DNA of 64,000 nucleotides from Branchiostoma floridae (GCF_000003815.2 NC_049982.1:33789978-33853977); one strand, 5' to 3'; shown: positions 12,475 through 23,004, counted from the stretch's first letter. Notes: generated by a model from the sequence alone, not told the origin. Made by a program: numbers and translations.

Positions 12475-12731
12475 TTTTCAAGAGAGAAGAAAGAGCGTTG
12501 TTGAACGCTGCACCCATAGTATGTCTGGAGTAAGCTGTACGAAGATCTTCTCAGACAGAAGTTTTGAGAGTTGTTACGCTGCCCTCTTCTTTGAGGTCGC
12601 TTGGTTTCTTCAATGTTGAACATTTTTCTCGGCCTTTTTATGCAATGCAGATCAGTTGAGCTAAATTTAGTAACGCTTCCCAGATTAGCCAAGAGAAACT
12701 GCATACGTCAAATGACCGGATGGGGTTTTCC
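12475..12731 (-). promoter_or_regulatory. promoter and noncoding exon 1 of the minus cytokine-like gene
   Basis: Reading in the sense direction: GGAAAACC (12731-12724), 23 bases, AGTTTC, 52 bases, a TATA-like CATAAAAAGG (from 12642), then CCGAG. Transcription should start near 12610, and exon 1 runs to the GTGAGT donor (last base 12475). The plus-strand paralog shows the same words in the same order and nearly the same spacing. GGAAAA is the core of Rel/NFAT-type sites, and AGTTTC is the reverse of an IRF half-site. Factor identity is inference. Confidence 0.5.
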
Positions 12732-12739
12732 GGTGGAAT

Positions 12740-14230
12740 TTTCATCCGTAACTTATTATCAACAGGGGATGGTGCTACTAGTAACACGTGGTCTTATTCA
12801 TCAGTGACACTTTTCAAATCATCACGTTCTTCGAGTTCAGTACAGCGAAAGTATATTTCTCATTTACAGGTATACTATTCATTTTTACTTCCGGACGTTG
12901 ACAACGAATGAGTAACTTCATTAATAAAGTTAATGTATAATGAAATGTTATCATCTTCACCATTTTCAGTGAGCTTTTTTGTTGTCACGCGCTTAATGCG
13001 CGCCTTTATGAAGAACGCCCACATATATTGTGAAGACCCGTATCCGCAGTGTATCCCAAAATAGGAACACTCACTCATTGAAATAAACAAGAACACGTAC
13101 GTATACCTATAGCAACATTGTGCATATTCAAATCACGTGGGTGCGAAAGTGATAAGAATTATCTTGAATGCTGCACTTAAAAGGAATGAGGGTATTTTTA
13201 TGAATACAAAGTATTAAGATGGATAAAGTTATCTTGAAGGTAGGAAAAGACAAAATTTGAATGAATCTATGCTAAATATTTATAGATAGTCCGTTTCTTT
13301 CTATAGATATGATACATGCTGGCAATCCACAGAGGCCGGATGGCGGCCCATACACTAACACATGACAAGCGAGGGGGTTTCCCAGGCCATTACGTCATGC
13401 TTTGTACACCGGAAGTATAAGGTCGCTGGTGGCCTGTGCCAGTGTGTGGCGGAAGTGAGCTGAGTGGCAGCCTCCGGGCCACTTTGCAGTCGTTAAACAG
13501 TTTATGATTCATGTCTGAGGTCTATGGAGTTATCATATGGAACACTAGGCTGGATTTAGCGAATGATAGGGGAATCTTTTCACATAAAAACCTTCCGATT
13601 ATCCATAAACGTTGACAGATTTTGCCATTTCCTAAAAATTTCAAGTAAGTTCATGTAATACTTACCCCTGTCTATTAGTACTGGCGCGGTGTACAAGACA
13701 GGGCTGCGCGCTCGAAAAGTTTCAAGGGATTTGAATACAAAGTTCTGAGTGGTTTGCCACAGTATTCATGGCGTTGCACATGATACTAACGAATTGTCGG
13801 AAGATCCACACGTATCTTGTCCCACTGTTCTCTCTTTTAACCAAGGAGTGACTTAGCAAATTCCAGAGGCGCACTCCTCCCCGGGTTCACTATGCGCAGT
13901 CATGTCGTTGACGCAATGAAGTCCCGGGAAGTTGCACTGTACACATCCCGGCGACATCCCCGATTTGAATCACGGAAAATTCCAATTGCTTTTGTTGCAA
14001 CCCAGACTTCCTGGTTCAGTGACCTCGGATTCATTAAGAGTTTCCTCCTAAACGGAAAGATCATACAGGAATGTTCCTATTTAAAAAGACTCCATTCAAA
14101 TCAAGGGAACGAATGCGCAACGTTATCAGTCACTTGTATTACTTTCGTCTATCTATGTTTCGGCAGTGTTTGATCTTTCTGCAATATCTATTTATAGTAT
14201 CTATCTGCAGCATCTATTTATCAACAGCAT
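12740..14230. other. intergenic, no gene seen
   Basis: This is the part of the divergent intergenic space nearest the minus gene. I see no exon-like segment with matching splice sites and family motifs. Confidence 0.5.
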
Positions 14231-14234
14231 CTAT

Positions 14235-14516
14235 CTAGATAGATGGATAGTGTCCATACATACATGTATACAGAACTATCTACAGTATCTATCTAGATGG
14301 ATAGTGTCCATACATACATGGATACAGAATCTATCTACAGTATCTATCTAGATAGATAGTGTCCATACATACATGGATACAGAATCTATCTACAGTATCT
14401 ATCTAGATAGATAGTGTCCATACATACATGGATACAGAATCTATCTACAGTATCTATCTAGATAGATAGTGTCCATACATATATGGATACAGAATCTATC
14501 TACAGTATCTATCTAG
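14235..14516. repeat. 55-bp tandem repeat (minisatellite), about 5 units
   Basis: The unit contains GATAGTGTCCATACATACAT and then AGAATCTATCTACAGTATCT. Successive GATAGATAGT starts at 14351, 14406 and 14461 give an exact 55-base period. It runs directly into a CTGT microsatellite. Confidence 0.85.
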
Positions 14517-14517
14517 A

Positions 14518-14553
<36 letters not shown>

Positions 14554-14715
14554 CGTCCGTCCTTCTGTCTGTCCGTCTGTCTGTCTGTCTGTCCGTCCGC
14601 CCGTCCGACTGCCTGTCTGTCTGTCTGTCTGTCTGTATGTCTGTCTGTCGTCCGGCCGCCCGCCTGTTTGTCTGTCTGTCTGTCTGTCCGTCTGTCTGTC
14701 TGTCTGTCTGTCTGT
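14517..14715. repeat. (CTGT)n microsatellite with CCGT variants
   Basis: About 200 bases of CTGT tetranucleotide repeat, interrupted by CCGT, CCGC and CGGCCGCC variants. The long open frames on both strands are artefacts of the repeat. Confidence 0.9.
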
Positions 14716-14729
14716 GTACAAGATAATTC

Positions 14730-15830
14730 AAGAATGGTTGAATGGTCGTGTTGCGAACTTCTTAGGGGAAATGAAGATCGCGAACGGCACGATGCGGTAG
14801 GCACGACTTCAGGGAAGCCAGGCGGCTAGGTAAAAGCTGTACGACACTTTGGAAAGTTTGGGAAATAAGTTGTGATAATATGATACCTATTCGACGTTTA
14901 AAAAACTTATGTGATGGGCACAACACGATTGAGGAGATGATCTCGGGAAACGAATGTCAAGAAACTCATTTTGTGGGAGCGGGCGTTAAGAACCATACAT
15001 ACACGACCGTGACGGTAGTTCTTTTACTCAAGTTCGCAGTTTTACCCTGAACGTCAAGAATCAGACTTTCATCAACAAACTATAAGATCTACAAATCATA
15101 CTTAAGCATGGTAAATAATTCCGCGAATACTTCTCCAATACCAGTATTCAATCCCTACTATGTAACATTTTCGCTGCTCAATTGAAAGTATTCTCGAGAA
15201 CAAAACCTTCCTGTGGATGAGATGTACCGACACTTCTCAGCATAATCGTGGTGGCTTACAGCCTTTCGGCATGGTCAGTTTAGCAGTAAGTTTAGTTATT
15301 CTGGTGTATGTATGTATGTATGTATGTGTGTTTGAGTTTCTAAAATCCATCTCAAACTAGAACATCTTTGTGTAAACAACAACGTAACTGTACACTGGTG
15401 GATCTCCTAGGATTGACTAAGACTAGGGTGGGCTAATGATGAAAATATGCTTAAAATTAGTTTGACACATCTTTCATATGAAGGTTTTGTTGTAGAAAAT
15501 ATTCTAAAATTTGGAGCCGAACTGTTGCATACTGGCCATGGATTTCTAAATCTCACGCAATGGTAACGTTAGTGGTAAGAGAACTGGAATGGCTACAGTA
15601 TATGTTCCCGACTAGAATTTTGGATTATCTTTCCGCCACGTCTCCTACATTAAGTTATTTAACCTGGATAACATTCTCACCATTATAGATTCAATTATCA
15701 TGGCATAGAAGTCCCTGAATCAATTTGGGGAAGTCAGCAATTATTCATTTGTTCGAACTAAAGCACTGAAATGTTCTATAGAATCGTGCATACTGGCAGC
15801 TATTTCCAATCATGCTTTTAGATTTCAACT
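14730..15830. other. intergenic, no gene seen
   Basis: Unique-looking, A/T-rich sequence with a short GTAT run near 15305-15325. No exon or recognisable element was identified. Confidence 0.5.
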
Positions 15831-15836
15831 TCCTAA

Positions 15837-17556
15837 TACCCCTGTCACATTAGGCGAAAATCGATCGGACGACGATTCTGCGGCAATCGCCCGAGCCTCG
15901 CTTATAATGATAACTTTATTGCACAACAATTGTACAAGGTACAGAGTATGACTTAGATGTGGCAGGGATAGTTTTCAGGTGAAAATACCCTCTGTCGATC
16001 TTTAATATGGCCGATCTTTACGAAGCCGTCGAAGGACCATTTGGACAAAACCTGTTTTAGCGAAGAATATTTGTGCTCACAGCGAAGGGGCTGCATGCTC
16101 GGCGAAAGAGCTGTGTGCTCACAGCGAAAGAGCTGTGTGCACGCAGCAAAGGGGCTGCGTGCTCAGCAAACGAGCTGTGTGCTTACAGCAAATAGGCTGT
16201 GTGCTCGGCGAAGTGCCTGTGTGCTCACAGCGAAAGAGCTGTGTGCTCACAGCGAACGGGCTGCGTGCTCACAGCGAACGGGCTGCGTGCTCGGCGAACG
16301 AGCTGTGTGCTGTGTGCTCGGCGAAGGAGCTGTGTGCTCACAGCGAAAGGGCTTTGGGCACCAGGTTGAAGCTGGTCGCTGATTGGTAGCCGCCGATCCA
16401 GCCGCCGATTCGTCATTAAACAAAACAAAACATAGCATCCCATTCAGACGCCCATTCGAAGAAAGTAAAAATTCCTAATTTCCTTTAAAAGCTTAAATGG
16501 ATATCAAGAACTACTGGATATTGTCTATTACCACCCAATATATAAACATAGATAATAACAGAAAATATTATATCAACGATTAAGCACGAATAATAGGCCC
16601 AATCGGCTGCCAACTTTAGCCTGGCTTTTAGATAGCGCATATCTAAAAGTGAATTTAGATAGCGCATATCCTAACCTATTCAAAACAAGTATCAAATCTT
16701 ACGGCCCGGATCTAATTAATGAACTAGAGGGGAACTATCTAATTTACTAATAGCTATAGGAAATATGAAATACCCAAGCAAAGGAGGTGCTAAAATCGGC
16801 TGCCATACGGCTTGTAGAGCAAACTGCTACTTATCTAAACGCGGACCGTTAACTTTTAAGACGAATTTAGATAGCGCATACCCTAAGGTATTCAATCCAA
16901 GTATCAAATCTTACGGACCGGATTTAATTGATAAACTAGAGTTGAAGCAGTTTGGTCTATAGGAAATCGGCACTGAGCTCCAGTTCATTAATTAAATCCG
17001 GCCCGGAAGATTAGATATTTGTATCAAATACGACAGGTATGAGCTATCTAAATTGCACTTAAAAGTTCATGGCCAACGTTTAGGTAAGGGCCAAATTGCT
17101 CTATAGGCCGTATGGCAGCCGATTTTAGCGCCCCTTTTCTTAAATGGGTATATCCTATTAGATAATTCCTTCAAGTTTTTTAAATAAATCCGGTCCGTAA
17201 GATTTGATACTTGTTTTGAATACATTAGGATATACGCTATCTAATTTCGTCTTAAAAATTCACGGGCCACGTTTAGATAAATAGCAGATTGCTCTACAAG
17301 CCGTATGGCAGCCGATTTTAGACCGTGAAGTTTGCCGATGATTGGGCCTATTAGTTGTGCTTAATCGTTGATATAATACTTTCTGTTATTATTCATGTTT
17401 ACATATACATATATTGGGTGGTAATAGACAACATCCAGCAGTTCTTGATATCCATTTGAGCACACAGCTCCTTTGCTAAAACAGGTTTTGTCCCAATGGT
17501 CCTTCGTAGATCTTCCATCGATACGCCCGAAGATCGTGGATAATGTGACAGGGGTA
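15837..17556. mobile_element. foldback DNA element with ACCCCTGTCACATTA ends
   Basis: TACCCCTGTCACATTA at 15837 is exactly inverted as TAATGTGACAGGGGTA ending at 17556. The arms pair well beyond the ends: AAAACCTGTTTTAGC near 16048 versus GCTAAAACAGGTTTTG near 17475, and GGATATCAAGAACTACTGG near 16499 versus its inverse near 17440. Inside are four copies of a block of about 85 bases (AGCGCATATCCTAA, TATCAAATCTTACGG), two direct (about 16655, 16862) and two inverted (about 16990, 17185). No transposase was found, so it is non-autonomous. It sits between the two cytokine-like genes. Confidence 0.8.
16060..16352. repeat. 20-23-bp minisatellite inside the foldback element's left arm
   Basis: About 13 units of the form GCTGTGTGCTCACAGCGAA(A/C). 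The right arm has only a single equivalent unit (about 17458-17475), so the array expanded in one arm only. The translated Cys/Ala-rich frames are repeat artefacts. Confidence 0.8.
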
Positions 17557-17559
17557 TAA

Positions 17560-18400
17560 ATAAACTTCAGAATAAGCATTAGAACGGGCATTTTCATTCC
17601 ATTTCCAAAATTAGCGCAATCCAATTCTTGAAATTAAAAAAAATCTAAAATTGGTTTGCGCGTTTATTTTGTAACTTTTGATTGATTTCAAAATATCATT
17701 TTCAATAACCAGGATTGCACAGTTTTAGTTTCTCTTAGATTAAGATTTTGCTCGGTATATTTCTTTTTGTGAAGTTTGCTTCTCAATGAGGTACTTTTGT
17801 TTTCCCATTATGAAGTACACGAAGAAACCATGCGGTAAATATATCGTGGACAATTAGATGACAACACCTGGTAACGTTACGATGAACACACAGAAAACTG
17901 TCATCGAAAGTTTTCCTGTTTTTTCGTAATCTTAACGTTACGTATATTCTTTCTACACGTTTACACCTGATCTAACCACGAAAGTAAAAAAGGGAAACTC
18001 TAACAATCATAGCGACAATTCTACTTCAGGAAATAAATGAACGCTACTTCCTGTCGATTTCAAATTTGCTTTAAATTTTGTTATACCTGCCAACCTGCCT
18101 GACAGGTCAAAGTAAGCTCAAATCAATGACCAATCTACTTAAAAGTTTCTTATGTGGATGTTAGGAAATAGGCACTTCTTCCTGCCAACTTATATGCATA
18201 GTGAGTCCAAGTCCTTAAACCCTGCATACGTAAACTGAACGCTTTTCGTAATGTTAAATAATCCAACTACCGCTCGTGAATTGGGACTTTAATGTATATG
18301 GTATTGAATGCGTTGGAATTCCAGAGATGACTGGTAAATACCTCATACCATTGGATCACTCCCCGTGAGCTACGAACGGTATGTGATGGTGTTGTAAAAA
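17560..18400. other. intergenic, no gene seen
   Basis: A/T-rich sequence between the foldback element and the plus-strand promoter. Nothing coding was recognised. Confidence 0.5.
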
Positions 18401-18404
18401 TCTT

Positions 18405-18626
18405 GGGGAAAACCACGAAGACCTTTTTTTTTCTCTCCAGAGTTTCACACCGTCATCCGACACTGGAGTTGCCATCTTTTGTTAAGCCTCCACATAAAAA
18501 CCGAGCAAATCAACCAGGCAGGCAAAATAGTCGCCACAAACAGCGGATCTGGAGAAGACAACTTTTGTAGTGGACAATCTAAGAAAGATCATTTTACGCC
18601 TTCAGTTCCAGTATTCAATGAAGCAG
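18405..18626 (+). promoter_or_regulatory. promoter and noncoding exon 1 of the plus cytokine-like gene
   Basis: GGGGAAAACC (18405-18414), 26 bases, AGTTTC (18441), then a TATA-like CATAAAAA (18493-18500) followed by CCGAG. The gap from GGAAAACC to CATAAAAA is 78 bases here and 81 in the minus paralog. Transcription should begin near 18520-18525. The leader exon ends at 18626 before GTAAGAA and splices to 18872 just upstream of the ATG cluster. Confidence 0.5.
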
Positions 18627-18874
18627 GTAAGAAACTGTTTTATAGAGTTAAATTTTACCCGTTTGTTTATTTTGTAATGGAATCTCTGCACCCGCTAATT
18701 CGTTAATAGTGAGAATTGAACTTTTATGTTAAAACTTATATTGTAGATATTCTAGAAAATATATATTTTACATTGATATATTCATTTCAAAGTACTTTTA
18801 TATATATTTTACTGTAATGCCTGATGCACTTTTAATCATATCTTTACTGCTTGTCTGTGTTGTTTTACAAGTAC

Positions 18875-21480
18875 ATGATGATGAAAATGATCGCATTCAC
18901 CGTGGCGCTTCTCCTGACGCCAGGCGGGTGCAGTGCAGGCCCCGTCCCGACCACCCAAGCTCTGCTGCTGACCCCGTTAGAAACGATCATGAACGCCCGG
19001 ACTCTCGCCGCTAGAGTGTACGAAAGGGCATCAGATGCCTACGATACCTTTGTAAGAGCTTTTTCGTTGCTTATAACCCGTTCCTCTACATCTTAAAGAT
19101 TATGATTTGTTGTAGTGAGTTTATGCCTGTGTAGTTTAACGTTGAATCCTAATATAACGTTATAGGACGATTCTTCTGTCATAAACGTCAAAATTCATGA
19201 GGAAGCGACACGTTTCCCCCACTTCACTTCCTCTTTTGACACACTTCACCAGCTAATTCGTCACCTAGTCATGATCAATGAAGCTTACACTCATTTTTTC
19301 ATTTTCATTCTACACTCTAAGTAGCGGTTGGTGAGAAGACTGAAATCTTTATCATATGCCCCGTTTTCTTTCAGTTGGCCCCCAAAGGTCAATCTTTCCA
19401 CCAACCTGCGCTATTGGAGTAGGCCAAACCTGCACCAGCGTACTTCCTTGTTTTGTTGAACATTACTTACTGCTATCAGACCACTTGATCTGCGTGAGAC
19501 TCAGTTAATATGTATCAGTTGCCAAACTTATCTCTACGATACAAGGGGGCATACATGCCAACTGTACCGCGGAGGCTTTGAGAACTCAACTATGACGCAA
19601 AGCAACTACGTGGTCTTTTGTTATTCAAATGAGGCTGTGCACACCTCAAGCATGCCACACAAAAACCTGCCCTTGCTCTCTGACCCAGCGTTAAGGTTAA
19701 TCTTTGCCTGTATACATTTGATAGATTCAGGACGAATTCGGCGGCGATTCTGGATTCTGTGTGGAGGATATAACTTGGAACGAACTCTTCAGTGTTCGAA
19801 TCCCAACCCTGGAGTGGAGAAACTTTGGGGTAGGTAGAATTCAGCAAGGTTTTCGTTCACTTCCGGGTTGTTGCATGTGTGCTATTTTTATCGGTTTATG
19901 AACGGATGTGATTTCGGGACACTTCTTCCACATTCTTCCATATATGGTAGTGACAGAGTGTCTGAAGTCTAGGACATGTTTACTTTACGTCCTGGTCAAC
20001 ATTTACGTAATTGGAATAGCTGCTCAGACTATCGGATAAAGTAGCCTGTATTACGCGACTTTTATGGAACATTGGCCTCAAATCTTTTCTAGCTGACATA
20101 CGTTTGTGAGGAAATTTGGGCAGAAGCCTAAGTATGTATACTTTTCTCAAACTTTATTCACAGAAGGACATGCTGCGTTAAACACAGGTCGGTCATAACC
20201 GAACACTTAATAAATGTCCTGTGACATTTGTATACTTGAAGAATTGAACATGGATGTAAAGAAAACGTCCACATTTCTAAGCCATCGTTTGGAAGAAATA
20301 TTCTCTGTTCTGATATTTCCATCACGATTGACTTCCATTGTGCTAGGTTGTCCTACTTGGTACGTATGTTTAGGTAGCGTATACGTATACAACTGCACAT
20401 TGTGCTAGGTTTCTCCATTTGGTATGTGCATGTATGTTTCGGTAGTGCATACGTAGACAAGTGTACATTAACACAGCGCACAAAGCACTGTGATAACAAA
20501 GTGTGTTAACAACTGAGTCAAGAATGCCGTTAGCCTACATATTTTCAGCCTGTATTTTGTGAAGAATTTTCTTATTTATTTGCGGTTCCTCTCCATATAT
20601 CCGCTTGGCTTTGTTTCTAACTGTTTCACCGTGTGAAGTTAATATCAAGGGCATTATATATGTAATCTATCTTGACAAAAGTACAACGACTTTATTCAGG
20701 TCTTCTACATCTATACCTACATATAAACAAGTGGATACAGACATGATGACAAACAGCATTGCGTTTAACACGTTTTCACCACTAGCTCTAGGGTCTAATT
20801 CTTTATCATATGTACCCATTTCTACACGGTAAGGGTTTTCTGCTCATAGAATATGATGATCTATAGGATGGAATGTATTGAATTCTTTATAAGGTTATAT
20901 AATGCTCACGGCTTTATTACCTAACTTTACCCATCAAGGATGAGGAGCGCCTCCAGCGGCTTCGCCGTGATCTGCAGTTGTTCGGACTGTTCTTGGACGA
21001 AGTCCTGCTGGACGAACAGGATAAGCAGGGCCACACAGACACCGCTGACAAGGTGCAGCAGACTATTCACCAGCTCGACGGGCTGATGGTAGCCATAGCC
21101 ATTGCGGTAAGATACGTATCAGCATTTCTACATTACACAATGTATACAGCAGTAGTAACTTAAGTAGAATCTTCCACTTGAAACCCAAACATCTCCCACA
21201 TTATCCTCCTTCAAAGTAGTTTTCTTCAAAGGTAATTTTTGAAGTGCTTCTTTGTCAAATAACGACAGATTTTAAGTATTTCTTTCTACTCTCCCCACAG
21301 AACGACGCCATGGGCTTCATCCCTCCTACCGACGTCACCGAGATCATGTCGGACAGCTTGCGGGACCCAGCCACCGAGTCCGCCCGCGCCATCCGCGACT
21401 GCGTGGTGCTGAGAGACTTCAAGACCCTGGTCGAGAGGGGCCACAGAGACTTCACCCTGCTCAGCCGAAAATACAGTTAA
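18875..21480 (+). CDS. secreted four-helix cytokine-like protein (CNTF/IL-6-type), copy 2
   Basis: Coding exons are 18875-19051, 19725-19829, 20939-21106 and 21301-21480 (stop TAA), with phase-0 GT-AG introns, giving 209 residues. The acceptor before ATTCAG at 19725 is chosen so that exon 3 is 105 nt, exactly as in the minus paralog. The start is one of three tandem ATGs at 18875-18883; a later in-frame ATG is at 18887. Residues 1 to about 21 are a signal peptide ending CSAG. Helix A covers about 33-59. The AB loop (60-94) carries Cys71, helices B and C lie in 95-150, and helix D in 151-209 carries Cys184. Counting by eye, identity to the paralog is 18/35 in exon 3, 42/56 in exon 4 and 36/59 in exon 5. 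The two Cys would tie the AB loop to helix D. The role as an extracellular receptor ligand is inferred from fold pattern only. Confidence 0.82.
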
Positions 21481-21520
21481 ACGTTGTCACTTTATTTACT
21501 TAAACTTGTTACCTGAGAAA

Positions 21521-21711
21521 TCACGCGAAAGTCGTGTGAATATAATTAGCCCTGTTTATGCCCTGTTTATGGAGAAACTACGTGAATGTCACGTGACCGC
21601 AGGTTAACCTGCTCTAGAAGAAGTCACGAATAAGTAACATGACGCCTTAACCTGTTCCGATAAAAACTTCACGTGAACGTCACGTGATTATGATGTATGC
21701 TTTGAAAGCAT
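21521..21711 (+). promoter_or_regulatory. four hairpins in the 3' region of the plus cytokine-like gene
   Basis: Three stem-loops of one design follow the stop codon: TCACGCGA-AAG-TCGTGTGA (21521-21539), CTACGTGA-ATG-TCACGTGA (21578-21596) and TCACGTGA-ACG-TCACGTGA (21669-21687). All have 7-8 bp stems and an A-N-G triloop, and substitutions are mostly absorbed by G-U pairs. Ten bases after the last is ATGCTT-TGA-AAGCAT (21697-21711). The last two correspond in order and spacing to the pair behind the minus paralog. Confidence 0.55.
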
Positions 21712-21860
21712 TGAAATAAGTTGTATGATAAGAATCCTTTTGGGATTGGAATAGTTGGCTCCCATTGCGAGCTCTTAGCTCTTCATGTAACGTTACGGAT
21801 TGCAAATTTGCTTGTAATTAGAATTCTATGTGAAATCAAAGAAGAATATTGATTTACCGT

Positions 21861-21929
21861 GGCCGACAAGTACAAGTTTCTGAATCAGAGGTGCTGCGCA
21901 GCTGAAGCAGAAACCCTTACTTGTCGGCC
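21861..21929. repeat. 69-bp imperfect palindrome
   Basis: GGCCGACAAGTACAAGTTTC near 21861 is inverted as GAAACCCTTACTTGTCGGCC ending 21929, with a few mismatches and a loop of about 25 bases. It could be a tiny MITE or a structured transcript end. No second copy was seen. Confidence 0.4.
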
Positions 21930-21961
21930 AAGATTAGCATGACAGTTCTGTTCTTCATTTA

Positions 21962-22892
21962 AGCCTAGGTTACATATAGCCGAATTTAGCTCCCGACTCT
22001 CTCCTGACTATGGTTAGGAGTGATTCGGGAGCTAAGTCGGCTGTAGCCGGCTAGGGTTCGGCTGAGTCGGCTGGCGTTTGGCTGAGTCGGCTGGTGTTCG
22101 GCTGCGCCATCCACATGTTTTGAAATGTTCAAAACATTCGACTCTGAACGGCGGGTCTGGAATGGGTTGGTTGTCGGTCGGCTGGTGTTCGGCTGGTGTT
22201 CGGGAGTAAGTCAGCAGTCAAATTCAAATATTAACCACGCCATAAGCACTGCTGACTTACTCCCAGCTTGTTTCCAACCTACTTACAATTCAACCCCCAA
22301 ATCATAGACAAATCTCTGTTAGCTCAATCCCAAGCAAAATGACTATTAGGCGAATCACCCCCGAACTTCACACGACCGACATCCAGCCCAAAACAAAAAG
22401 AACCATAAATGCCGTATTAGAGCTATCTGTGATCCAAATTTGATCTCTTGGTAATGTTTACAAAATAGAAGAAAGGACTACCAGTATTTTGATTAAAAAC
22501 AAAAATGGCCTCTTTTTTGAAAGTCGCTGATTATGTCCATTTCAAGTCGTGAGAGGGTCTGCAATCGGCTGGGAATCAGGAGTGATTCGGTAGTCTGCGG
22601 CAAGAGGTCGGGATGATTGGGAATAGGTTATTGTCACAATTGTCACAATGTCAATACTGTTACAATGTCATTCACCAACACAGATGAAAGTTTCATGCTA
22701 AGATGGGAATAGGTTAGATAGCATTCGGGACACAGTTGGGAGTAAGTCATTTACTCGACGGGACATGTTCGGCGCTTAAAGACAGGCGTGGCCTAAACTG
22801 GTCAGACTGCTCCCGAACACCAGCCGACCTGAGTCGGCTAAGGGTCGGCTGGTGTTCGGGAGCTAAATTAGGCTATGTGTAACCTGGGCTTT
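21962..22892. mobile_element. inverted-repeat DNA element with CC(T/C)AGGTTACA ends
   Basis: The left end reads CCTAGGTTACATATAGCC then GAATTTAGCTCCCGA. The right end inverted reads CCCAGGTTACACATAGCC then TAATTTAGCTCCCGA. Subterminal GGCTGGTGTTCGG words repeat on both sides in opposite orientations. It is about 930 bp with no transposase: a non-autonomous element just downstream of the plus cytokine-like gene. Confidence 0.75.
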
Positions 22893-23004
22893 AGATATAC
22901 AAACAATCAATAGATTCATGGTACGATGAAAGGAAACAAAATTTGGTAATCTTTATATAATAATCACCAGGTGTATTTTGCCAGCCAGTAGGTACCCATT
23001 ATGA

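Noticed and set aside
12471-12623. Minus-strand frame starting MFNIEETKRP in the leader region as an alternative N terminus
   Set aside because: Its ATG lies between the TATA-like box and the expected transcription start, and after splicing it is out of frame with the signal peptide.
14483-14804. Long Cys/Val/Ser-rich and Asp/Arg/Gln/Thr-rich open frames on both strands
   Set aside because: They are translations of the CTGT tetranucleotide repeat, open in several frames at once.
16041-16443. Frames encoding Cys/Ala-rich repeat peptides
   Set aside because: They are products of the 20-23-bp minisatellite inside a noncoding foldback element.
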